The notes under the pieces: model-generated
What the model saw: only the letters and a program-made list of their open reading frames with translations
Told to the model about the DNA's origin: nothing
Database searches by the model: none
Part shown: piece after piece, positions 19,932 through 28,390 of the stretch
Layout of the letters: each line of letters begins with the position of its first letter
Numbering within the stretch: position 1 is the first letter of the stretch
Source: an uncultured Pelagibacteraceae bacterium
Lineage (GTDB): Bacteria > Pseudomonadota > Alphaproteobacteria > Pelagibacterales > Pelagibacteraceae
Length of the DNA: 64,000 nt
Assembly: GCA_902583075.1 (NCBI GenBank)
Contig: CACHUN010000003.1
Coordinates: 208,202-272,201, forward strand
Direction: 5' to 3'
Translations under genes and position numbers: made by a program

Positions 19932-21058
19932 CTTTTTTTTCTGTTCGAAACTTTGCATGCTTCAATAAATTTTGCAGTTTCCAGTCCTTCGTCCTCATTA
20001 GGGTAAAAATACCTTTTTTTTGCATTATTTTTCAAAGAATCTGCAAATTCACGATAAATATTTGCAAATGCATCTAAATAACCTTCAGGATGTCCAAATT
20101 TTAATCTAGAAAATTTTTTAGACAATTCAGCATTAAAAAAACCTCTTTCAATAAATTTAACAGCACCATTAGATGGATTAAATTTTAAATAGTTTGGATC
20201 GTTTTGAACCCATTCCAAACTTCCTTTCGTACCAAATATTCTTATTCGTAATCCGTAAACACCCCCTCTAGCCATCACACTTGTCCAAAAAATTCCTTTA
20301 GCTCCATTATTAAAATTAATCATTACTTGTGCATTGATATCCATTTTAACTTTATTTGAAACTTTTTTAATATCTGCAAAAATAGTTTCACCTTTTAAAC
20401 CTGATATATAAGTTGCCATATGATATGCATGGGATCCAATTTCATTCAGTACTGCTGACGCTCCAACAATATTTTTATCTATTTTCCATTTAAATTTTTT
20501 CTTTGCATTTTTTAGAGAGATATTTTCTCCATCTGACCAATCTTGAACATATTCAACATTTACATATTCAACTTTTCCAATTTTACCTTTTTCAACCAAT
20601 ACTTTTGCTTCTCTAACCATAGGATAAGCAGAATAATTATGTGTCAAAGCATACTTAATTTTTTTATTTGATTTTATTTTTTTAAATAATTTTTTAGCCT
20701 GTGTAAGATTTCCAGCAAATGGTTTATCAGAAATCACATGTATATTTTTATCAATAAATTTTTCTGCAATAATTTGGTGACTTGAAGGAGGTGTCATTAT
20801 TGCGACAACATTAATACCATCTTTTCTTGCTACTTCTCTTTCAGCCATTTCTCTAAAATTTGAATAGCATCTCGCTTTTAAAATACCTAGGCTTTGACCA
20901 AAGCTTTTAGATATTTTTGGATTTCTAGAAAAAACACCAGCAACTATCTCATATTGATTATCAAATCTTGATGAAATTCTATGAACATGACCAATCCAAG
21001 ATTTTGGACCACCTCCAACTACGCCAAGTTGGATTTTTTTTCCTTTAATTAATCTCAT
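19913..21058 (-). CDS. Gfo/Idh/MocA family oxidoreductase
   Basis: Start at MRLIKGKKIQLGVVGGGPKSWIGHVHR (21058); SDKPFAGNL, NEIGSHAYHMATYI. Confidence 0.85.
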   Translation of the reverse strand: MRLIKGKKIQLGVVGGGPKSWIGHVHRISSRFDNQYEIVAGVFSRNPKISKSFGQSLGILKARCYSNFREMAEREVARKDGINVVAIMTPPSSHQIIAEKFIDKNIHVISDKPFAGNLTQAKKLFKKIKSNKKIKYALTHNYSAYPMVREAKVLVEKGKIGKVEYVNVEYVQDWSDGENISLKNAKKKFKWKIDKNIVGASAVLNEIGSHAYHMATYISGLKGETIFADIKKVSNKVKMDINAQVMINFNNGAKGIFWTSVMARGGVYGLRIRIFGTKGSLEWVQNDPNYLKFNPSNGAVKFIERGFFNAELSKKFSRLKFGHPEGYLDAFANIYREFADSLKNNAKKRYFYPNEDEGLETAKFIEACKVSNRKKRWVKIK

Positions 21059-21089
21059 GATTAAATATATCTTAACAAATAAAAAATTT

Positions 21090-21992
21090 ATGTCAGTAAA
21101 ATTAGGTATAGCACCAATCGCTTGGAGTAATGATGACATGCCTGAATTAGGTGGAGATACTCCTCTTGAGCAATGTTTGTCAGAAGCAAGTCAGGCTGGA
21201 TATGTTGGCATTGAGTCAGGTGGTAAATTCCCAAAAACATCAAAAGAATTATTACCAAAGTTAGATAAGTATAACTTAAAACTATGTTCTGGTTGGTATA
21301 GTGGAAATCTTAGAAAAAATTCTGTTGAAAAAGAAAAAATTTTAATTCAAGAACAACTTAAATTATTTAAAGATTGCGAGGCTCCATGTATCGTTTTTGC
21401 TGAAGTTTTTGGTTCAATACAAGGCGATCCAACAGCAAAACTTTCAAGAAGGCCGAAGATGATGGACCAAGAATGGAAAGATTATTGCACAAAAATTTCT
21501 GAACTTGCAAAATATCTTGAAGATGAAGGTATGCCTTTAGCTTACCACCATCACATGGGCACAGTAATAGAAACAGAGGAAGAAACTATTAGATTACTAG
21601 AAAATACAAATGATAGTGTAAAATTAACTTTAGATACCGGCCACATGTTATTTGCTCAGGGAAATTCAATTAATATAATTAATAAATTTAAGGAAAGAGT
21701 AATCCATATTCACTGCAAAGATATTAGAGAAGAAGTATTAAAAAAAGCTCTTTCTGAGGATTTAAGTTTTAGAGATGCATTTTTAGAAGGTGCATTTACC
21801 GTACCTGGCGATGGGTGTATCGACTATAAACCTTTGTTTGATATTTTAAAAAAAAATAATTATCAGGGTTGGCTGGTTGTGGAGGCTGAACAAGATCCTA
21901 GAAAAGCTAATCCATTTGAATATGCTATTAAAGGTTACAAATATATTACAGATACTTTAAAAAAATCAAATTTAGAGATTAATAATCTATAA
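21090..21992 (+). CDS. iolE: Myo-inosose-2 dehydratase
   Basis: MSVKLGIAPIAWSNDDMPELGGDTPLEQCLSEA start at 21090; AYHHHMGTVIET, LTLDTGHMLFAQG, VPGDGCIDY. Confidence 0.92.
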   Translation: MSVKLGIAPIAWSNDDMPELGGDTPLEQCLSEASQAGYVGIESGGKFPKTSKELLPKLDKYNLKLCSGWYSGNLRKNSVEKEKILIQEQLKLFKDCEAPCIVFAEVFGSIQGDPTAKLSRRPKMMDQEWKDYCTKISELAKYLEDEGMPLAYHHHMGTVIETEEETIRLLENTNDSVKLTLDTGHMLFAQGNSINIINKFKERVIHIHCKDIREEVLKKALSEDLSFRDAFLEGAFTVPGDGCIDYKPLFDILKKNNYQGWLVVEAEQDPRKANPFEYAIKGYKYITDTLKKSNLEINNL

Positions 21993-22943
21993 TTTTACTT
22001 TTTTACTATATTCAAGTTTACCATCAAAAAAATCAAAAATATTTTGAATAGTTTCTTTTGCCATTCTTGTCATACATTCTTCAGTGAATGCAGCAGCATG
22101 AGGACTAAGGAAAACTTTATCATTTTTTAATAGAGGATTATCAGCTTCTGGAGGTTCTACCTCAAATACATCAATTCCTGCTCCAAAAATCAAATTTTCA
22201 TTCAAAGCCCTATCTAAATCTTTTTCATTTATAATACCGCCTCTTGCAGCATTTATGATGATGCAGTTTTTTTTCATCGTTTTAAGAAGCTCGTAATTTA
22301 TAATATTTTTAGTTTGATCAGTTAAGGGTATATGGAGTGAGATAGCATCCATATCTTTAATAGCCTCTGCTAAATCTTCAACTTTTTTACCACCCATTTT
22401 GTTTATTGTTTCTGAATCTATAAATGGATCGTAAACAAAAACATTCATTTCAAATCCTAAACATCTTTTAATCAATGCTTTTCCTATTCTTCCAAATCCA
22501 GCAATAAGAATGTTTTTATCCCAAATCTCAATAGTTTTTGGTAATTTATTTCGTTCAGTAAATTTTCCACTTTTGACTGAATGGTCATACATACTCTTTC
22601 TTTTTGAGATACTTAAAAGCATGAAAATAACATGTTCTGCAACTGCCACAGCATTTGCTGTTGCAGTTATTGCTACATCGATATTTCCTTTTTTACAGCT
22701 ATTTAAATCAATATTATCGTAACCAACTCCATGTCTTGAAATTATTTTAAGGTTTTTTGCATTCTCAATTGCCTCAGCAGGTAATATCGAAGTTCTTAAA
22801 GAAACTGCGTCTGCATCTACAATTCTTTGTTTCACGTTTTCAACACTTAAATCTTCAACAACTTCGTAACTATAGTCACTATTACTTTTTAATAATTCCA
22901 TACCTTTTTCATGAATAGGTTGAACAATGAGAATTTTTTTCAT
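21987..22943 (-). CDS. D-isomer-specific 2-hydroxyacid dehydrogenase
   Basis: 318 aa; RHGVGYDNID, GFGRIGKAL, INAARGGIINEKDL, LSPHAAAFT. Confidence 0.9.
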   Translation of the reverse strand: MKKILIVQPIHEKGMELLKSNSDYSYEVVEDLSVENVKQRIVDADAVSLRTSILPAEAIENAKNLKIISRHGVGYDNIDLNSCKKGNIDVAITATANAVAVAEHVIFMLLSISKRKSMYDHSVKSGKFTERNKLPKTIEIWDKNILIAGFGRIGKALIKRCLGFEMNVFVYDPFIDSETINKMGGKKVEDLAEAIKDMDAISLHIPLTDQTKNIINYELLKTMKKNCIIINAARGGIINEKDLDRALNENLIFGAGIDVFEVEPPEADNPLLKNDKVFLSPHAAAFTEECMTRMAKETIQNIFDFFDGKLEYSKKVKL

Positions 22944-22959
22944 AATTTTAAAAAAGAAA

Positions 22960-23949
22960 TTATACTAGTCTAGCAAGATCTCTTTTACTATTTCTAAATG
23001 TTGGAAGGGGATATTTAAATGCATACTTTCTAGGAATACATTTATTCTTTGCTTTTTCCCACAAAGCAATCCATTGCTTATAGTTGTGGATGGTAATATT
23101 TTTTTTATTTTTACTTCTTACATAAAAATTGGGCAAAGGTTTCCTGCCAGATGGGGTTCCGGCTCTATTATATCTTAAATCAGCGCTAATTCTAAAATCA
23201 TTAGATTTATTAGGCAATGAACAGTGAATGGAGTGTTTGTGCAAAATAATAATATCACCAACATTAGCCTCTAGAAAAACTGGCTTGTAATTATCTAGTA
23301 GTTTACTATCTTTTATTTCGACTTGACCTCTATATCCCGATATATGATTCAATAATCCCAATTTATTAATTTCTTTTACTGTAATCATACATCCATTTTT
23401 TTTAGTAGTTTTAGTAAATGGAATCCAAACAGTTATCATATCAGTTAATCTTTGTCCCAAAGATGATAATACTGCTGCATCCTGATGCCATGGTGTTCTA
23501 CCTGAGAGACCATCGTGAACAGAATGTTTAGGTAATTTATTTTCAGGTTGTTTAATTCTTGTATTTTGAACTGGATTTGAAAGTATTTCTGGCCCTAATA
23601 ATTTTTCAACTACATCCAAGATTTTTTTGTGATTTATTAAATTCCATAAAGATTGAGATGCAAAATAATCACTATCTTTCTTCACGTGATCTCTTGGAAG
23701 TCTAGTATTAAAATATTGATCGAGATCATAAATTTTTAATTTTGAAACATATGTGTATTTTTTTCTAAAGTTATATTTAAAAACTTTTTCTTTCATATGT
23801 TCAGGTGCAAATTTATGAACTAAATTGTCCATTACATATTCCATATCATTTAAAATTGGTTTTAAATCTTTATCGAAGTTAAGAACATTTCTTACTCTTA
23901 AGAAGCCATCTCTATCTAAAATACTTTTTAATTTAGTCTTAATCTGCAT
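22960..23949 (-). CDS. Phytanoyl-CoA dioxygenase (PhyH) family Fe(II)/2OG oxygenase
   Basis: 329 aa; TPWHQDAAVLS (HxD), GDIIILHKHSIHCSLPNKSNDFRISADLRYN. Confidence 0.82.
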   Translation of the reverse strand: MQIKTKLKSILDRDGFLRVRNVLNFDKDLKPILNDMEYVMDNLVHKFAPEHMKEKVFKYNFRKKYTYVSKLKIYDLDQYFNTRLPRDHVKKDSDYFASQSLWNLINHKKILDVVEKLLGPEILSNPVQNTRIKQPENKLPKHSVHDGLSGRTPWHQDAAVLSSLGQRLTDMITVWIPFTKTTKKNGCMITVKEINKLGLLNHISGYRGQVEIKDSKLLDNYKPVFLEANVGDIIILHKHSIHCSLPNKSNDFRISADLRYNRAGTPSGRKPLPNFYVRSKNKKNITIHNYKQWIALWEKAKNKCIPRKYAFKYPLPTFRNSKRDLARLV

Positions 23950-23951
23950 AA

Positions 23952-24815
23952 TTACTGATATTTTAGCAAATAATTTGAATCATGAAAAGATGTAAGCATT
24001 CTTTTTTTCGTCGCAACAATATGTGGATGATATTCAAAATTTTTATATTTCCATATCACTGGTTTGTTGAGAGCATAACTTCCATAAATAAAAAATCTTT
24101 TTGGACAGTTTTTTTCCTTAAATCTATTTACTCCGTGATAAGAATTAGGAGTAGATTTAAAGAAAATTACACTACCCTGTTTTGGAGTGAATTCCTTTAA
24201 TTTATCAAGTTCATTAATCTTAGGAAACCTTCTAAAGCTTTTTCCAAGGTTTTTGTTTACTTTTTTCTTATATAAAGTGAGAGATCCTCCATTTTTTTTT
24301 GGTATATCGGTTAAATAGATCAAAAAATTATATAACCTATTCACATCATCTCTATGTGGTCTCAATCTATATCCTCCTTTAGATACTGAGAAATCAATGT
24401 CTAAATTTAAATTTGGATTTTTATAATTTTTACCTATTAGTTTTTTTAGTTCTTTGGAATTTATTTTTCTTTTAACTGTATATTTTTTTTTATCAAATTT
24501 TTTTGGTTTAAATAAACTTTGCCATGTATTTGCCTTAAACTCTGTTTTAAATTTCTTATCAATTTTCTTATAAAATGATTGTGTATTGAAAGTAGCAAAA
24601 AGTTTTTTTGAGATTTTAGAACTTGAGATATATTTGTTGAAATTTTTTGATCCTTTGTTTATCCTACTTCTGCCACCCATAATCATATCATCAAAACTTT
24701 TTGAATTAGTTATTTCTTTAATTAAAGAATTACAGATTTTTTTACTGATTATTTGCTCTCCAATAATGACTGGGAAGTTTGATTTAATTTTCTTTAGTTT
24801 ACTAATTTTCAGCAT
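23952..24815 (-). CDS. 2OG-Fe(II) oxygenase (prolyl-4-hydroxylase-like)
   Basis: 287 aa; GGYRLRPHRDDVNRLYNFLIYLTDIPKKNGGSLTLY...SVIFFKSTPNSYHGVNRF (HxD...H). Confidence 0.8.
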   Translation of the reverse strand: MLKISKLKKIKSNFPVIIGEQIISKKICNSLIKEITNSKSFDDMIMGGRSRINKGSKNFNKYISSSKISKKLFATFNTQSFYKKIDKKFKTEFKANTWQSLFKPKKFDKKKYTVKRKINSKELKKLIGKNYKNPNLNLDIDFSVSKGGYRLRPHRDDVNRLYNFLIYLTDIPKKNGGSLTLYKKKVNKNLGKSFRRFPKINELDKLKEFTPKQGSVIFFKSTPNSYHGVNRFKEKNCPKRFFIYGSYALNKPVIWKYKNFEYHPHIVATKKRMLTSFHDSNYLLKYQ

Positions 24816-25772
24816 TTAGCTGTACATGCCTTCTTTTACTTTAATCATTTTGTACATAAGGTCATTTAATGGTGTGGATATACCATGTTTTTTTCCTATT
24901 TTAGATACGGCGCCACTTATGAAATCAATTTCAGTTTTTCTTTTATAAAGCACATCAAAAGCCATTGAAGACTTATTTGTTTGTTTTGAGTCAACAATTT
25001 TATTAAACATAAATAAACATTCTTTTTCAGAAACATTAACACCATCTGCTAAAGCAACGTCTCTTGTTTCTAATATTATCTCTTTTCCTAAACTTCTAGA
25101 AACATCGTTGGCATTATTATTTATGTAAAGATCAGTATGATGTAGATCAAAAATAGCTGAAAGTGGTCCTATTGCGGTTAAAGCAAAAAGTTTCATCCAT
25201 TTTCTTTTTTTTACATCCTCAGCTGCAATCATTTCTAAATTATGAGCAGTAAAGGTGTCTGCAATTTCGGTTATTCTATCTGTTATCCCACCATCATATT
25301 CTCCAATCCAAGAGGGTAGAGCAGCATGATTCATAATATGACCAGGGCCTAAGATATTTGATGCTTGAGTTGTTGTTCCTCCAATTACTTTTTCATCACC
25401 AACAATACTTTTAATTATAGCTTCATGTCCAATTCCATTTTGAAAAGACATAAAAACTGTTTTATCGTTAATAATGTTTTTAATACTTTTTAAAGCAGGT
25501 TCTAGAGCTGTTGCTTTACACATGACTATCACAGCATCAACTTTTCCAATTGTGGAGGGATCTGATGTTGCTGGTACTTTTATAAATCTATCACCACCAT
25601 GACCATCCATTTTTAGACCATTTTTATTTATTTCATCAACATGCTCTTTCCAAACGTCAATGAGCGTTACATTTAGACCTTTTTCCGCTAGTAGGCCTCC
25701 GAATAGACAACCCATTGCCCCTGCACCAAGAACTGCAACTTTTAAGTCTTTATTATTCATTTTTAAAATCAA
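24816..25772 (-). CDS. Ketopantoate reductase (PanE/ApbA)-family protein
   Basis: 318 aa (possible internal start MNNKDLK at 25760); VAVLGAGAMGCLFGGLLAEKG, FQNGIGHE, MAFDVLYKRKTEIDFISGAV. Confidence 0.87.
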   Translation of the reverse strand: MILKMNNKDLKVAVLGAGAMGCLFGGLLAEKGLNVTLIDVWKEHVDEINKNGLKMDGHGGDRFIKVPATSDPSTIGKVDAVIVMCKATALEPALKSIKNIINDKTVFMSFQNGIGHEAIIKSIVGDEKVIGGTTTQASNILGPGHIMNHAALPSWIGEYDGGITDRITEIADTFTAHNLEMIAAEDVKKRKWMKLFALTAIGPLSAIFDLHHTDLYINNNANDVSRSLGKEIILETRDVALADGVNVSEKECLFMFNKIVDSKQTNKSSMAFDVLYKRKTEIDFISGAVSKIGKKHGISTPLNDLMYKMIKVKEGMYS

Positions 25773-25821
25773 AATATATTTATGTAAAAAAATTATGCAA
25801 TATATTATGTAACTAATTTAT

Positions 25822-26790
25822 ATGGAATTAAAAATAGAAAAAGGAATTTTCAAAAAATTTAAGTTAGAAGAAATATCAAACGCACTAGAAAAAGGTCTGT
25901 CAAAGAATTATGACATTGTAAAAGCAGAAGTAATTGATTGTCCAAATTTAAGAAAATGGGATTGTCCATCTGAAGGTATGAGTGGCAACCAAAGGATAAT
26001 CGATGTTGGAGGAGAGCCTTACATGCATGATCCTAAATATCTTGGAACTGAATTTGATTATTCAGAAATTTCAAAAATGATTGGATCAGAAAGATCCTAC
26101 GCGCTTGGTGCAGGATCTGGAGCAATGTCTTGCCTCGATGGACACTGTGGAGAATTGGTTATAAATGAAAACTTTATCACAAAAGAAAATAAATCTTTAA
26201 TTGCTAGAGTAGGAAAAGATAAAGAATGCATAGTAGAGGACTATACCACAAGCAAACATGGTGGGCTAGGTAATGTTTATTATTCCGATGGAGTTAAAGG
26301 AAAAGTTATATATTTAAAAATAAAAAAAAGAACTGGAAAACAAGGTTCATTACCTCAATCAATAAGAACAGCACTTTCAGAAAATCTTAAAATTGGGAAT
26401 AAAGATCATATTGCTCTTGCTGGTGTATTTAGAGTTTTGAATGGAAAAATAAGATCACACATACAACCAGATTATAAGGATATAAAACATGAATATTATA
26501 ATCCAAGTTTGATGAAATGCACAAAAGATTTTCTACAATTTTATGAGCCTGTTGGACCAAAATTACAATGCTATACTGTTTTATGGACTGGTGATCCAAC
26601 GGGGGGAGAATTAAATTTAAGGGAGTCTGGTGAGCATACTCACTTTCACTCATATGAGCACAAGAATGATGCTGGACATTACCATTTTGACGTATCTCCA
26701 GATGAAATTGAATATGAAGGATACTTTAATATTGCACAAGAAGTACATAGAGTGAATAATATCTATAAAGAATTAAAAAATATAATATGA
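25822..26790 (+). CDS. DUF1907 (C11orf54/PTD012-like) putative Zn-dependent ester hydrolase
   Basis: 322 aa; NLRKWDCPSEGMSGNQRIIDVGG, GAGSGAMSCLDGHCGELV, histidine cluster GEHTHFHSYEHKNDAGHYHFD. Confidence 0.78.
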   Translation: MELKIEKGIFKKFKLEEISNALEKGLSKNYDIVKAEVIDCPNLRKWDCPSEGMSGNQRIIDVGGEPYMHDPKYLGTEFDYSEISKMIGSERSYALGAGSGAMSCLDGHCGELVINENFITKENKSLIARVGKDKECIVEDYTTSKHGGLGNVYYSDGVKGKVIYLKIKKRTGKQGSLPQSIRTALSENLKIGNKDHIALAGVFRVLNGKIRSHIQPDYKDIKHEYYNPSLMKCTKDFLQFYEPVGPKLQCYTVLWTGDPTGGELNLRESGEHTHFHSYEHKNDAGHYHFDVSPDEIEYEGYFNIAQEVHRVNNIYKELKNII

Positions 26791-27602
26791 AAAAAATTTA
26801 TACTTGGGCTGCTCAACCTGCTAACAGAAATCTTACAGTTGATGATCTTAAAAAAGCAAAAGGAAAAAAAAAATTTACTCAAGTCACAGCTAATACAATA
26901 GATGAAGCTGAGGCTGCAGAGAAGGCTGGATTTGACATGATAATCTGCAATGCTTTTAATGTAAAACAGGTGAAAGAGGGATCAAAGAATCTTTTTTTAA
27001 CTGCTGCGCTAGTATTAAATAAGTTTGTCACTTCAGAAGATATAATGAGAGGAGCGTTTGAAGCCTTAGAAAATGGAGCTGATGCTGTCATGACACCTAG
27101 AAGTATGAAAATAGTAGAGATGTTGGCTAATGAAGATGTTCCAGTTATGGGACATCTTGGTTTAGTTCCGAGAAAATCTACATGGATTGGTGGTTTAAGA
27201 GCAGTAGGAAAAAATAGCGAAGAGGCACATGAGCTTTTTTTAAAATTCAAAAGATTAGAGAATGCGGGAGCTTTTTCTGCTGAATGTGAGGTTATCCCAG
27301 AAAATGTAATGGGAGAAATCTCTAAAAGAACAAATATAGTAACAGTTTCTTTAGGTTCAGGAAAAAAAGCAGATGTAATGTATTTGTTCATGGAAGATAT
27401 ATGTGGAGATACTTTAAATCCTCCAAGACATTCAAAAGCTTATGGAAATTTATTAAAATTAAAAAATGAAATAAAAATTGAGAGAGTTCGAGCTCTTAAG
27501 GCATTCAAAAAAGATTCTATGGCAGGAAAATTTCCAGGAAAAAAACAATCTTCAAATTTAAATAAAAAAGAGTTCGAGTCTTTTCTTGATAAGCTTGATT
27601 AA
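26787..27602 (+). CDS. PanB-like (ketopantoate hydroxymethyltransferase superfamily) protein, divergent
   Basis: 271 aa; VPVMGHLGLVPRKSTWIGGLRAVG, LENAGAFSAECEVIPENVMGEI; the canonical GDSLG, ADLPF and KIEGG metal-site motifs are not recognisable. Confidence 0.65.
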   Translation: MKKIYTWAAQPANRNLTVDDLKKAKGKKKFTQVTANTIDEAEAAEKAGFDMIICNAFNVKQVKEGSKNLFLTAALVLNKFVTSEDIMRGAFEALENGADAVMTPRSMKIVEMLANEDVPVMGHLGLVPRKSTWIGGLRAVGKNSEEAHELFLKFKRLENAGAFSAECEVIPENVMGEISKRTNIVTVSLGSGKKADVMYLFMEDICGDTLNPPRHSKAYGNLLKLKNEIKIERVRALKAFKKDSMAGKFPGKKQSSNLNKKEFESFLDKLD

Positions 27603-28390
27603 TAAGTTTCAGATTCTTTTTTGCTTATTGAGCCTTTCATTTTTTCAACAATTGCCTTAGCTCCAGCACTCATTGCTCTTTGATCTGCTCCAATAGTTAC
27701 AAAGTTAAATCCTTTATCGATCATTTTTTGTGCATACTCAGGTGTTCCATTATGAATTCCTGCAAAAATATTATTTTTTTTGGCATGCTCTAGTATTCTT
27801 AATATTTCTGAATAAGCTTTTGTATCCTCTGCTCTGTCAAACCCAGGTTTTTCTCCAATTGCTAAACTTAAATCAGCTGGACCAATATATATTCCATCTA
27901 CACCATCTGTAGACATGATCTCATCTAATTTATCTAAAGACTCTTTGGTCTCAATCATAGCTAACTTTAAAATTTCATCATTTGCATGATCGGCATAATC
28001 AGCTCCACCATAAATCAATCCTCTAACGGGACCAAAACTTCTATATCCTCTTGGAGGGTACATGCAGGCTTGTACAAATTTCTCTGCTTCTTCTTTATTG
28101 CTTACCATAGGACATATAATTCCATAACAACCAGCGTCTAAAATTTTCATGATTTGGCCTGACTCATTCCAATTTACTCTTGCAAGAGGAGTTACATCAG
28201 TTGATGAAATAGTTTGAAGCATCGGAAGCGCATTTGTGTAATCTACAAGTCCATGCTGCATATCTACTGTCAGAGAATCCCACCCTTGATGCGCCATAAC
28301 TTCTGCTGATACAGTGCTTGGAATTTGTAACCAACCATTTACTACAGGCTTGCCTTCAGCCATCATTTGTTTGACTTTATTTTTTCTCAT
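27599..28390 (-). CDS. HpcH/HpaI-family class II aldolase (2-keto-3-deoxy acid aldolase)
   Basis: 263 aa; GWLQIPSTVSAEVMAHQGWDSLTVDMQHGLVDY, IGPADLSLAIG, FVTIGADQRAM. Confidence 0.9.
   Translation of the reverse strand: MRKNKVKQMMAEGKPVVNGWLQIPSTVSAEVMAHQGWDSLTVDMQHGLVDYTNALPMLQTISSTDVTPLARVNWNESGQIMKILDAGCYGIICPMVSNKEEAEKFVQACMYPPRGYRSFGPVRGLIYGGADYADHANDEILKLAMIETKESLDKLDEIMSTDGVDGIYIGPADLSLAIGEKPGFDRAEDTKAYSEILRILEHAKKNNIFAGIHNGTPEYAQKMIDKGFNFVTIGADQRAMSAGAKAIVEKMKGSISKKESETY

Noticed and set aside
24816-27602. PanE-like plus PanB-like genes as a pantothenate biosynthesis locus
   Set aside because: The PanB homologue lacks recognisable metal-site motifs, panC and panD are absent nearby, and the context is catabolic.
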